DNA of 64,000 nt from SIG603 sp963611165 (lineage in GTDB: Bacteria; Bacillota; Clostridia; Oscillospirales; Acutalibacteraceae): the NCBI GenBank assembly GCA_963611165.1, contig CAVDQG010000004.1, forward strand, positions 1-64,000. The letters are read 5' to 3'. The stretch's first letter is position 1, and each line of letters starts with the position of its first letter. Of this stretch, positions 24,955 through 33,661 are shown in pieces. The translations under genes and the position numbers were made by a program. The notes beneath the pieces are model-generated. The model saw nothing but the letters and a program-made list of their open reading frames with translations. It did no database searches and was not told the origin of the DNA.

Positions 24955-26130
24955 TTATTTTGTTTCTGCTTTGTCAAAAAGCTTTGCGACAACTATGCAT
25001 ATGATTATAGTGATAAGCATATCGGGCAATGTGTTTCCGACAACGGTATCAACATTCATCAGTATTCTGTATATAACGAAGCCAACAAGCCAAACTATAA
25101 GATTTTGAATGCAAAACTGCTTAGTCTCTTTATTTCTCTTCAAAATGAAGAAATCCGCAATCTGAATTGCTATCATGGGAGCGAATACCGAACCGATAAA
25201 ATAGAGGAACTCCGTAATATCGTCAAGTGGGAAGATAATTGCTCCGACTGTGCCGATAACTGTGACCGCAACAGCGATAATTTTGCCGTCAATTTTCTTC
25301 GACAACGATTCGCATGAAATACCAGCCGAATATGCATCGAGGAAAGTCGTCGTTACAGTCGAAAACACTACTATCAGAAGTCCCGCAACTCCGAGACCTG
25401 CCTTGACCATAATTTGTGCAATATCAGATTCTTCCGTGAAAATAGCCGCCCCCATTCCGATGACATACATCCAACAGCTCACAACGCCGTAGGTAAGCGC
25501 ACTTGCGGCTGTAGCCTGAAACGGCTTTTTCGCTTCACGGGTATAATCGCTGATTAACGGAAGCCATGAAAGCGGCATTGCCACAGAAAGCTCAACTGCC
25601 GTACCGAAGGTCATTCCCTCTCCGCTTATATTTAAAGCGTTTCCTTTGCCGAAAATCAAAAAGCTGAGTGCAATAGTAAGAGCGAAAAGAGCCGCCATGG
25701 CAACTGTGTTAACCTTTCCGAGGTTTTTAATGCCGATTAATATCCAAAGAACTATCAGTAATCCGATTATTATACACCACACCCAGTTGCCGATACCAAA
25801 AATACCGTTTACAGCAAGTGCGCCGTCATAAATCATGATTGCCGTCCAGCCTGCAAGCTGAATGATATTCAGAACGGAGAAAAGCAATGCACCCTTGCTT
25901 CCGAAACTCATTTTTGCGGTCTCCATGGCACTTTTTCTCACCGTGCCGCCAATCAAGCCGGAGAAGAAAAGCATGACACAGCCGATAATATGTCCGACAA
26001 TAATTGCGAGAAGTCCTTTTGAAAAACCAAGCGGAGCAAAATATGTGCCCGTGGAGATTTCAGCAATGGAAACCGCCGCACCGAACCAAATCAATCCGTT
26101 TTCAAAAACAGACGTGCGTTTTTCTTCCAT
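24955..26130 (-). CDS. cytX: Putative hydroxymethylpyrimidine transporter CytX (NCS1 family)
   Basis: The 391-aa membrane protein has about 12 hydrophobic segments and belongs to the purine-cytosine permease (NCS1) group; TGTYFAPLGFSKGLLAIIVGH near the N-terminus and PLSWLPLISDYTR in the middle are CytX-like. In many Firmicutes CytX lies under TPP riboswitch control and is assigned to HMP uptake. Here it is the last gene of a riboswitch-led thi operon. Its ATG follows the thiD stop with one base between (TGAAATG), so translation is coupled. Confidence 0.9.
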   Translation of the reverse strand: MEEKRTSVFENGLIWFGAAVSIAEISTGTYFAPLGFSKGLLAIIVGHIIGCVMLFFSGLIGGTVRKSAMETAKMSFGSKGALLFSVLNIIQLAGWTAIMIYDGALAVNGIFGIGNWVWCIIIGLLIVLWILIGIKNLGKVNTVAMAALFALTIALSFLIFGKGNALNISGEGMTFGTAVELSVAMPLSWLPLISDYTREAKKPFQATAASALTYGVVSCWMYVIGMGAAIFTEESDIAQIMVKAGLGVAGLLIVVFSTVTTTFLDAYSAGISCESLSKKIDGKIIAVAVTVIGTVGAIIFPLDDITEFLYFIGSVFAPMIAIQIADFFILKRNKETKQFCIQNLIVWLVGFVIYRILMNVDTVVGNTLPDMLITIIICIVVAKLFDKAETK

Positions 26131-26131
26131 T

Positions 26132-26944
26132 TCACTCTACCCCCTTAGCGTACTCTCCCGAGAGGGCAAATGCGTGATTCATCGGGCCCGAGCCCTCACC
26201 CAAATCGAGCATTGCACCAAGTGCATCGGAAATATAAGCCTTTGCCCGTCTTACAGATTCTTTAAGAGTAAATCCCTTTGCAAGATTTGATGCAATCGCA
26301 CTCGAAAGCGTGCATCCCGTTCCATGCGTGTTCGGATTATCGATACGCTTTCCCTCGAACCAAACCGCTTCACCGTCCAAATAAAGCAAATCGTTTGCAT
26401 CGTTGACGCAGTGACCGCCCTTGACCAAAACAGCGCAGTGATATTCGTCACCGATTTTCTTTGCAGCCACAAGCATGTCTTCTTCGTCTTTTATTTCAAG
26501 AGCCGAAAGCACCTGTGCCTCGGGAATATTGGGTGTGATAAGCGTTGCAATAGGAAATAGCTCGTTAATCAGAGAATTCACCGCATCGCTTTTCATAAGT
26601 GCAGAACCGCTTGTCGCTACCATTACAGGGTCAACAACAATATTCTTTGCCTTATAAAATTTCAGTCTCTCTGAAATAACGCTTATCAGCTCGGTCGAAG
26701 ATACCATACCGATTTTCACGGCATCAGGATAAATATCCTCAAACACCGCATCAATTTGCTCTTTCAGAAATTTCGGTGTTGATTCCTCTATTGCTCTTAC
26801 GCCGGTTGTGTTCTGTGCGGTAAGTGCCGTTATAGCGCTCATCGCATAAACACCGTTCATCGTCATTGTTTTCAAATCTGCCTGAATACCGGCGCCTCCA
26901 CTGCAGTCACTTCCTGCAATAGTCAATGCTGTTTTCATTTTCAT
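26132..26944 (-). CDS. thiD: Hydroxymethylpyrimidine/phosphomethylpyrimidine kinase
   Basis: ThiD phosphorylates HMP twice to HMP-PP, the pyrimidine half of thiamine. The 270-aa ribokinase-fold enzyme has AGSDCSGGAGIQADLKT at the N-terminus, VDPVMVATSGS, VLVKGGH and the C-terminal NTHGTGCTLSSAIAS anion hole. ATG 26944 is preceded by GAAAGGAG; a second ATG lies two codons on, and an upstream extension has no site. It is separated from thiE by 96 bases holding a hairpin. Confidence 0.95.
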   Translation of the reverse strand: MKMKTALTIAGSDCSGGAGIQADLKTMTMNGVYAMSAITALTAQNTTGVRAIEESTPKFLKEQIDAVFEDIYPDAVKIGMVSSTELISVISERLKFYKAKNIVVDPVMVATSGSALMKSDAVNSLINELFPIATLITPNIPEAQVLSALEIKDEEDMLVAAKKIGDEYHCAVLVKGGHCVNDANDLLYLDGEAVWFEGKRIDNPNTHGTGCTLSSAIASNLAKGFTLKESVRRAKAYISDALGAMLDLGEGSGPMNHAFALSGEYAKGVE

Positions 26945-27015
26945 GATAAAAACTCCTTTCGTTATCAGCATCGTTTTATTCAGCGACAAAAGATGGTGCC
27001 CCCAATCTGCCGCTT

Positions 27016-27040
27016 AAGCTTCTGAATTGTAGAAGCTTTT
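27016..27040 (-). other. Hairpin in the thiE-thiD intergenic segment
   Basis: AAGCTTCT and AGAAGCTT (27016-27023, 27031-27038) form a perfect 8-bp stem directly after the thiE stop. In the operon's direction no T-run follows, so it is a likely mRNA stability or processing hairpin. On the plus strand it is followed by TTTTTT and could end antisense transcripts. Confidence 0.5.
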
Positions 27041-27688
27041 TTACTTTCCCGTCTTGACCATATCTTCCGATAGTTTTCTTAAAAGTCGGCACTCTTTTTC
27101 GGTATCGTCTGAGCCGAATATCGCACTTACCAAGGCAACTCCGTCTACTCCGCTTCCTGAAAGAGCGGAAATATTCGATTTATTGATTCCGCCTATTGCA
27201 ACTACGGGAATATCCACGGCAGCACAAATATCACGAAGTGTTTCTTTTGCCAAAACATTTGCGTCAGCCTTTGTCGATGTAGAGAACACTGCGCCCACAC
27301 CGAGACAATCTGCTCCGTTTTTTACAGCTTCGAGTGCCTCCTCCACCGAATGCGCTGAAACTCCGATCATCATGTCGTCGCCGACTTTCTTTCTTACCTC
27401 TGCGGCTTTCATATCGTCCTGACCGACATGGATTCCGTCAGCGTGGCATTTAATCGCAATTTCTACATTGTCATTTATGAAAAACGGCACGCCGTACCTT
27501 TTGCAAAGTGCTCCTATCTCAATTGCTTCATCAAGAAAAGCGACATCGTCCAATTCCTTTTCACGAAGCTGAACGCAAGTCGCACCGCCCTTTAATGCAG
27601 ACTCAACCTGTTCATAAAGATTTTGTTTTCCTACCCATGCTCTGTCCGTTACGGCATAAAGAAGCATGGCTTTTTTATCGCACTTCAT
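27041..27688 (-). CDS. thiE: Thiamine phosphate synthase
   Basis: ThiE joins HMP-PP and hydroxyethylthiazole phosphate to thiamine phosphate. The 215-aa TIM-barrel protein has LLYAVTDR, CVQLREK, FINDNVEIAI, DGIHVGQDDM, GVSAHSVEEA, GVGAVFSTSTK and VAIGGI in the normal order. Its start overlaps the end of thiM by 14 bases. Confidence 0.95.
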   Translation of the reverse strand: MKCDKKAMLLYAVTDRAWVGKQNLYEQVESALKGGATCVQLREKELDDVAFLDEAIEIGALCKRYGVPFFINDNVEIAIKCHADGIHVGQDDMKAAEVRKKVGDDMMIGVSAHSVEEALEAVKNGADCLGVGAVFSTSTKADANVLAKETLRDICAAVDIPVVAIGGINKSNISALSGSGVDGVALVSAIFGSDDTEKECRLLRKLSEDMVKTGK

Positions 27689-28496
27689 AATTTGCGCCTT
27701 TCTTTAACATTTCGGGTGTCATATTGTAAATCGCATCAATAATGTAATTTCGGTAGCTTGAGTTTCCGTCTGATTCATTAAGTCTCTCGTAAGCAATTTC
27801 ACCGGCATAACCCATGGCGCACACAGCTGCCGCCGAAGCCTCAAAAATATTGTCGGGATTTGCACTTATAAAAGCCGCCGTCAAAGCAGAAAGCTGACAG
27901 CCCGTACCCGTAACCGAAGACATCATAGGATGACCGTTTCGAATGCAATAGGCTTTTTCGCTGTTTGCAACAATGTCAATTGCTCCCGTGATAACGATAA
28001 CCGCTCCGATTTTTTCCGAAAATACCTTTGCAAAAGACACAATCTTATCAAGGTTTTCTTCTGTAACCTTATCTTCCGCATCAGCGTCAACGCCCTTTGT
28101 TGTACCACTGCCGTTAGCCAATGTCTTAATCTCCGAGATGTTTCCGCGGATAACGGAAAACTTAACCTCTTCCAAAAGCTTAAGCGCAGTATCTGTTCTG
28201 AGTCTCGAAGCACCGACTCCGACAGGATCCAACACCACGGGATGATTAAGCTCATTCGCACGCTTTCCAGCCAAAATCATGGATGAAATTGTGCGTTTAT
28301 TCAGCGTGCCGATGTTGATATTAAGACCCGAGCAAATTGAAGTAATCTCTTCTACCTCTTCCTCATCGTCAGCCATAATCGGAGACGCTCCCGAGGCGAG
28401 TACTATATTTGCACAGTCATTAACGGTAACATAATTGGTAATATTATGAATGATGGGGGATTTTTCCCGTACATTCTCATATATTTTCCGAAACAT
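27675..28496 (-). CDS. thiM: Hydroxyethylthiazole kinase
   Basis: ThiM phosphorylates salvaged hydroxyethylthiazole. The 273-aa protein has PIIHNITNYVTVNDCANIVLASGASPIM, LDPVGVGAS, the VITGAIDIV segment and the SSVTGTGCQLSALTAAF ATP/anion-hole motif. First gene of the operon behind a TPP riboswitch. With ThiD, ThiE and CytX it makes a pure salvage set: the synthesis genes thiC and thiG are not in this cluster. Confidence 0.95.
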   Translation of the reverse strand: MFRKIYENVREKSPIIHNITNYVTVNDCANIVLASGASPIMADDEEEVEEITSICSGLNINIGTLNKRTISSMILAGKRANELNHPVVLDPVGVGASRLRTDTALKLLEEVKFSVIRGNISEIKTLANGSGTTKGVDADAEDKVTEENLDKIVSFAKVFSEKIGAVIVITGAIDIVANSEKAYCIRNGHPMMSSVTGTGCQLSALTAAFISANPDNIFEASAAAVCAMGYAGEIAYERLNESDGNSSYRNYIIDAIYNMTPEMLKKGANYEVR

Positions 28497-28549
28497 TTGA
28501 TTTCTCCTTACATTGATAAAAATGTATCCGCAGAAAAAGACAACAAAAA

Positions 28550-28574
28550 AGGAGCTGCCGATTTGGCAACTCCT
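28550..28574 (-). terminator. Expression-platform terminator of the TPP riboswitch
   Basis: On the minus strand AGGAGTTGCC pairs with GGCAGCTCCT (arms 28574-28565 and 28559-28550), followed by TTTTTTG. It lies between the aptamer and thiM, as expected for control by transcription termination. Confidence 0.85.
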
Positions 28575-28636
28575 AAATAGCTAAGCTTTCTCAAAATCCT
28601 TGCATGCTCTTATAAAAAGAAAACAGCAAAGAATTA

Positions 28637-28718
28637 AGCATCCCTACGTTGGCATTATCCAAATCAGGTTCTCGGTCGAAGGTCGCACCTTCCTCTCAGC
28701 CTGTAATACAAGCTCCCG
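28637..28718 (-). promoter_or_regulatory. TPP riboswitch (THI element)
   Basis: On the minus strand the conserved elements appear in order: GGGAGCTTG (P1), GGCTGAGAGG, GAACCTGATTTGGATAATGCC and ACGTAGGGA. This is an unmistakable thiamine pyrophosphate aptamer. Bound TPP should favour the terminator downstream and shut off thiM-thiE-thiD-cytX. Confidence 0.97.
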
Positions 28719-28750
28719 TTTTTATTCATTTTTCAGTGACACTATATTAG

Positions 28751-28779
28751 TTTATACACCTATTATCACAAAATTGCAA
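28751..28779 (-). promoter_or_regulatory. Promoter of the thi operon
   Basis: On the minus strand TTGCAA (28779-28774), 17 bp, TATAAA (28756-28751). Transcription would begin about 25 bases before the riboswitch. Confidence 0.75.
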
Positions 28780-28800
28780 GTTATTTTCAAAGCAATGAAC

Positions 28801-30807
28801 TCACAGTGCAAATTTCTCGCTTGGAATCTCAGCGAACGGGCCTGCAATCACACTGTCTGTTACATTACCGAAATAATCCTCGTTAAACGTGATACTGCTT
28901 CCGTCAGGATTTTCGTATCTCTCTTCCGGCTCGAATGCCATGCCGAGATCTTCCGTGTGAAGAAGCTTTCTTGCTTCGGCAAATTTTCCGAGGTCGGTAT
29001 TAAGGAAATATCCCTCGTCGGTTTTCTCAAGCTCAAGAGTGATTTTCTCGTCAATAATTTTTCCGTCTTTCTCTATGTCGCAAGGCTTTGCTCCGTTGAA
29101 AAACATATTTCCGCCCGTCCAAACAGGAAGCGGAATATAATAGCGATCGCTTGGCGCACTGCCCATTCCGCAGTAACCGTCGAACTCCTTGTCCCACTGC
29201 TCAAAGGTCTGATAGCCGTTATACGGTACCGTTCCCGTGATGACATTGCAGTCGTCCCATTCACCAAAACCGCCCTTGTCCATAACCGCTTTCATAAACG
29301 GGTGAATCGGCTGTTGAACGAATATATTGTTGTATATTCTCATATCGCCGTGAAGTATTGTCATAAAGCCCGCAACAGCCGTGCCGTGCTTCTCGTGATA
29401 CGGCGTGTATCTCGGTGAAATTTTCGAGAGAGTTCCGTTGTTAACTCCCTTTCCGACTGTCGTGAATGAGCCTGCAATCAGGTTATTTACTATCGCAACA
29501 CCCTGTGTGGCAAGCTTGAGCGCCCTTGCGGAAAGAAATACATTGTGATCAACAAGCGTGGGGCCGTGAGAAACTTCGATAAATAAATCCTCACCCGTGC
29601 CGCTCATTCCCTCGGGGCACATGAGAAATTCATACGGCAAGGTGTTGTCGTGGAAGAAGTTTCTCGTTACTCGTGTTCCCTGAGCCTGCCAGTCGAGCCA
29701 AATGCCTCTTGTGCAGTGATGAATGTGGTTGTTTTTGAAGACGCAGTCAATCGCCGCATGCATCTTAATTCCGCCGATTTCCGCTCCTGCGAGATTCTGG
29801 CGGTTGTTGATGTTGTGAATATGGTTGTTCTCTATCAAAGAGAAAACTCCGCCGAGATGACCGACTATGCCAGTCTGTCCACAGTCGTGAATGTCATTAT
29901 TGCGGATGATGTGCGAGCCGATGTTCTCCTTGCTCCAACCCTCTCTTTGTGCCTGACAAATGCAGTCACGCTCTGTCTGAGTTCCGTCCTTGTATTTCTG
30001 CTTCAGCCACTTGTTGTCGTTGTTCTCCTGAAGATATTTTCCGAGTGAAATTCCGCTGCACTTAGAGTTTGAAATATCGCAGTTCTCAATTATCCAGCCC
30101 TTAGACCAGTGCGGGCCGATCATTCCCTCCTGATAAGCCGTCGGAGGTGCCCACTGAGTAGCCGCCTGAGTTACAGTAAAACCGTCAAGAGTGATGTAGC
30201 CGTTTCCCTCTGCCTGAGGATAGAAACAGTTTCTTCTGACATTTATCTCTACACATTCGGAAGTAGGGTCATAATCATGGAAATTCGCATAAATAACCGT
30301 CTTGTCCTCTTCTTCATTCTGCTCTGTGTACCATGTGTAAACAGAAAAATCAGGATCCCAACTTGCCTTTGACTTCACGGGATTTTTCACTTTGTCAAGC
30401 TCTGTCACTTCATACATAGCCTTGCCGTTTAAGTAAACCTCACCCGTATGAGCAATGTATGTCGCAATAAACCAGTCGCCTCTGACAAGAGTCGTGTAGG
30501 GATTGTAGTCGCCGAAAAGCGAATTGTCGATTTCAGTCTTCCAAATACCGCCATCGAGCTTTTCCCAAGATTTTACTTCTTCAGAACCTTTGATAATCGC
30601 CTTCAAAGGCTCAAAAGAACGATAAACAATTCTCTTCTCGGGAGTGCCGCCTCTGAGAGGATTGACATTCTCACGGTAGACGCCCGGCATAACAATAACC
30701 TCATCACCGGGCTCGGCAATTTTAGCCGCAGAATTGATAAGTTTAAAAGGATCTTCCTTAGTACCCTTGCCGCTGAATTTGCCGTTTTGTGAAACATAAT
30801 ATATCAT
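28801..30807 (-). CDS. Beta-xylosidase-type glycoside hydrolase, family GH120 (right-handed beta-helix)
   Basis: The 668-aa protein is a parallel beta-helix enzyme. It opens with YYVSQNGKFSGKGTKEDPF and PGVYRENVNP, and shows IIKGSEEV, GDYNPY, and repeated RNNDIH/NNHIH coils. Candidate catalytic residues are Glu343 (AGAEIGG), Asp372 (GIWLDW) and Glu411 (LFIEVSHGP). The Glu-Asp spacing of 29 equals that in XylC of Thermoanaerobacterium (Glu353, Asp382 as I recall), while the Asp-Glu spacing is about 16 residues longer (39 against 23). No signal peptide, so it would act on imported xylo-oligosaccharides. ATG 30807 is favoured (AAAGGTG 8 bases upstream) over a GTG three codons earlier. Confidence 0.8.
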   Translation of the reverse strand: MIYYVSQNGKFSGKGTKEDPFKLINSAAKIAEPGDEVIVMPGVYRENVNPLRGGTPEKRIVYRSFEPLKAIIKGSEEVKSWEKLDGGIWKTEIDNSLFGDYNPYTTLVRGDWFIATYIAHTGEVYLNGKAMYEVTELDKVKNPVKSKASWDPDFSVYTWYTEQNEEEDKTVIYANFHDYDPTSECVEINVRRNCFYPQAEGNGYITLDGFTVTQAATQWAPPTAYQEGMIGPHWSKGWIIENCDISNSKCSGISLGKYLQENNDNKWLKQKYKDGTQTERDCICQAQREGWSKENIGSHIIRNNDIHDCGQTGIVGHLGGVFSLIENNHIHNINNRQNLAGAEIGGIKMHAAIDCVFKNNHIHHCTRGIWLDWQAQGTRVTRNFFHDNTLPYEFLMCPEGMSGTGEDLFIEVSHGPTLVDHNVFLSARALKLATQGVAIVNNLIAGSFTTVGKGVNNGTLSKISPRYTPYHEKHGTAVAGFMTILHGDMRIYNNIFVQQPIHPFMKAVMDKGGFGEWDDCNVITGTVPYNGYQTFEQWDKEFDGYCGMGSAPSDRYYIPLPVWTGGNMFFNGAKPCDIEKDGKIIDEKITLELEKTDEGYFLNTDLGKFAEARKLLHTEDLGMAFEPEERYENPDGSSITFNEDYFGNVTDSVIAGPFAEIPSEKFAL

Positions 30808-30904
30808 AAAATACACACCTTTCCAAAGCCAAAGCTTTTGTATACATTTTATGCTTTTTGACCAAAAAAATCAATAAATAATAATGAGCGAAAGGCAATG
30901 AGTT

Positions 30905-31808
30905 AACGGCAAAAGTTTTTGCCACGCTTTTTACAAAAAGCGTGCGGGTGTGGGCAGAGCCCACAAGAAAAAAGCGAAGCACAAAGAGAAATAACGAAAA
31001 CAGAGCGAAGCGATAATTAAAAGGATAGGCTGATAAGGGAAACCAAAATCACAAAGTGATTTTAGGGCGGAACGCCCGTAGTTGACCGAAACAGCCGACC
31101 GATTTACCCAAAGAAAAATACAGAACGCAAAGAGCCAGAAACACAAAAATTTTTGGTTTCGCTTTTTTCAAAAAAGCGAACGGGTGTGGGCAGAGCCCAC
31201 AAGAAAAAAGCGAAGCACAAAGAGAAATAACAAAAACAGAGCGAAGCGATAATTAAAAGGATAGGCTGATAAGGGAAACCAAAATCACAAAGTGATTTTA
31301 GGGCGGAACGCCCGTAGTTGACCGAAACAGCCGACCGATTTACCCAAAGAAAAATACAGAACGCAAAGAGCCAGAAACACAAAAATTTTTGGTTTCGCTT
31401 TTTTCAAAAAAGCGAACGGGTGTGGGCAGAGCCCACAAGAAAAAAGCGAAGCACAAAGAGAAATAACAAAAACAGAGCGAAGCGATAATTAAAAGGATAG
31501 GCTGATAAGGGAAACCAAAATCACAAAGTGATTTTAGGGCGGAACGCCCGTAGTTGACCGAAACAGCCGACCGATTTACCCAAAGAAAAATACAGAACGC
31601 AAAGAGCCAGAAACACAAAAGTTTTTGGTTTCGCTTTTTTCAAAAAGCGAACGGGTGTGGGCAGAGCCCACAAGAGAAAAGTGAAGCACAAAGAGAAATA
31701 ACAAAAACAGAGCGAAGCGATAATAAAAAAAGTTAGGCAAAGGAAAACACGACAAAAACGCGTAGCGTTTGCAGTCGGGCATTTTCCGAGCCGACCCGTT
31801 CACATATG
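30905..31808. repeat. Tandem array of a 236-bp palindromic repeat (four units)
   Basis: Units begin at 30905, 31141, 31377 and 31613 with periods of 236 bp. Units 2 and 3 look identical by eye; unit 1 differs in its head palindrome, and unit 4 diverges in its second half. Each unit has a snap-back palindrome (TTCGCTTTTTT/AAAAAAGCGAA), TGTGGGC-AGA-GCCCACA, an A-rich stretch, then a module bounded by GGCTG/CAGCC holding AAAATCAC-aaa-GTGATTTT and GGGCG-gaa-CGCCC. It is the same family as 8931-9236. The 236-bp period is not a multiple of three, and the minus-strand readings inside it are not credible genes. No gene is seen in 30817-32008 apart from the pyk terminator; degenerate sequence fills 31809-31950. 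Confidence 0.9.
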
Positions 31809-31954
31809 GAAAAATTCAAGCCATAAAAACCGTTTTAAGCTAATTATTAATTCTTGAAACACTAAATCGGAGCGAAACATTTGCAGACGGGTATTATATT
31901 TTGCGGATTACTTGCACGAAGAAAAATACAGAACACAAAGAACCAAAAACACAA

Positions 31955-31985
31955 AAAAGGACGAGGCAGTATTTCCGCCTCGTCC
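31955..31985 (-). terminator. Terminator of pyk
   Basis: On the minus strand GGACGAGGC and GCCTCGTCC form a 9-bp stem (31985-31977, 31967-31959) followed by TTTTTTG. Confidence 0.9.
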
Positions 31986-32008
31986 GAAATTCTTTTTGAG
32001 ATTTTAAA

Positions 32009-33418
32009 TTAAACAGTCTCAACTCTGATTGTGTTTGTGGAGCCTTCCTTACCGCTCTTACCGCCTGTGAGAACAAGACTGTCACCCTTCTTGAGGTTGA
32101 GTACCTTCTTAGCATTCTCAATAGCAAAGTAGAACATAACGTCAAGGCTTGAGAACTCCTCTGAAAGAACAGGTGTAACGCCCCATGAAAGGTTGAGCTT
32201 TCTCCATGCCTTTTCGTCTGTTGTGATACCGATGATGTCAATCGGGCAACGGAAACGGCTAACCATTCTTACGGTGATACCTGAAATTGAGGAAACAACA
32301 ATTGCTCTTGCGTTGAGGTCAATAGCCATGGAGCAAGTAGCATGAGAAACAGCGTCAACCTGATTTCTGATGGTGTAATCTGTCTCCTTGAACCAGTTCT
32401 TGAAGTCGATGTTCTCCTCGGCTACGGTGCAAATCTCTGCCATAGTCTTAACAGCCTGAACAGGGTATTTACCTGCGGCAGACTCTCCTGAAAGCATAAC
32501 GGCACTTGTTCCGTCGTAAACTGCGTTTGCAACGTCACTTGCCTCAGCTCTTGTCGGTCTCGGATTGTGAATCATAGACTCGAGCATCTCAGTAGCAGTG
32601 ATAACTCTCTTGCCGAGCATACGGCACTTGGAGATAAGTTTCTTCTGAAGTGACGGAAGCTCCATGAACGGAACTTCAACTCCGAGATCACCTCTTGCAA
32701 CCATGATACCGTCTGCAACCTCGCAAATCTCATCGATATTGTTTACGCCCGTGCGGTTCTCAATCTTTGCGATGATGTCGATTTTGGCACCGCCGTTCTC
32801 ATTAAGGAACTTTCTCATGTCAACGAGATTCTGCTTTGTCGAAACGAATGAAGCGGCAACGAAATCAACATCGTTCTTGATGCCGAAAAGAAGATCGTTC
32901 TTGTCCTGCTCGCTTAAGAACTCATTCTTGAGGATGTGGTCGGGAAAGTTCATGCTCTTGCGGTTGGAAATTGTTCCGCCCGAACGAACCGTGCAAATAG
33001 CCTCAGTGTCGGTAAGCTCATCAACAACGAAATCAAGAAGACCGTTGTTTACCAAAACGGTGTCTCCAACCTTCAAATCGTTCATGAGGTTCTTGTAAGA
33101 AACAGAACACTTTGTCTTGTCACCGATGATATCCTCTGTTGTAAAGGTAAACTTTGAGCCTTCTGTAAGCTCTGCCTTGCCGCCCTTGAATTCGCCTACA
33201 CGGTACTCGGGACCCTTTGTATCGAGCATAATTGCGATAGGCATATTGAGCTCAGCTCTTACCTTCTTTATCATATCAATTTTCTTCTGGTGCTCCTCGT
33301 GTGAGCCGTGAGAAAAGTTAAGTCTTGCAACGTTCATTCCCGCCTCACACAGCTGGCGGAAAACCTCCTCTTTCTCGGACGCAGGGCCGATAGTACAAAT
33401 AATCTTGGTTTTTCTCAT
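32009..33418 (-). CDS. pyk: Pyruvate kinase
   Basis: Pyk makes pyruvate and ATP from PEP and ADP, the last step of glycolysis. The 469-aa protein has KIICTIGPAS, MNVARLNFSHGSHEEH, MLDTKGPEYR, DFVAASFV, IIAKIENRTGVNNIDEI, the MVARGDLGVEVPF active-site segment, and the ATEMLESM helix. It is the short form without the extra C-terminal PEP-utiliser-like domain of Bacillus Pyk. Start set at MRKTKII by the upstream GAGAGGAAG; a 7-codon extension is not supported. Monocistronic. Confidence 0.96.
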   Translation of the reverse strand: MRKTKIICTIGPASEKEEVFRQLCEAGMNVARLNFSHGSHEEHQKKIDMIKKVRAELNMPIAIMLDTKGPEYRVGEFKGGKAELTEGSKFTFTTEDIIGDKTKCSVSYKNLMNDLKVGDTVLVNNGLLDFVVDELTDTEAICTVRSGGTISNRKSMNFPDHILKNEFLSEQDKNDLLFGIKNDVDFVAASFVSTKQNLVDMRKFLNENGGAKIDIIAKIENRTGVNNIDEICEVADGIMVARGDLGVEVPFMELPSLQKKLISKCRMLGKRVITATEMLESMIHNPRPTRAEASDVANAVYDGTSAVMLSGESAAGKYPVQAVKTMAEICTVAEENIDFKNWFKETDYTIRNQVDAVSHATCSMAIDLNARAIVVSSISGITVRMVSRFRCPIDIIGITTDEKAWRKLNLSWGVTPVLSEEFSSLDVMFYFAIENAKKVLNLKKGDSLVLTGGKSGKEGSTNTIRVETV

Positions 33419-33564
33419 AAAAAACTTCCTCTCTTTCACTGATTATAAGGCATAATCTTTTCTAAATACATTTAACTCTTTCTAAGCTCAAATACAAACT
33501 GCCATTTGTGAAATTCAAGCTTAACTCACATACCTTTGAAAGTCCTCAAAACTTTCGCAGTCTA

Positions 33565-33593
33565 ATTATAACTGTCAAAGCAATTTTTTTCAA
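33565..33593 (-). promoter_or_regulatory. Promoter of pyk
   Basis: On the minus strand TTGAAA (33593-33588), 17 bp, TATAAT (33570-33565). The leader to the pyk start is about 140 bases. Confidence 0.75.
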
Positions 33594-33627
33594 TATTTAT
33601 GACAAAATCGAAAGAAAAATTGTAAAA

Positions 33628-33657
33628 ATAAAGGCGAACCGCCAAAAGTGCTCGCCT
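33628..33657 (-). terminator. Likely terminator after the family-3 binding protein gene
   Basis: On the minus strand AGGCGA...TCGCCT (33657-33652, 33637-33632) closes a 14-base loop and is followed by TTATTTTTAC, just beyond the stop codon. Confidence 0.65.
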
Positions 33658-33661
33658 ATAT

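Noticed and set aside
31104..31618. Repeated minus-strand reading frames of 92 codons (hydrophobic, starting MCFWLFAFCIF) in each repeat unit
   Set aside because: They exist only because the repeat unit is stop-free in that frame. They have no ribosome site, the frame changes from unit to unit (236 is not a multiple of 3), and they cover palindromes. They are not genes.
30905..31808. Possible CRISPR array
   Set aside because: The repeated unit is the whole 236 bp with no unique spacers, and there are no cas genes.
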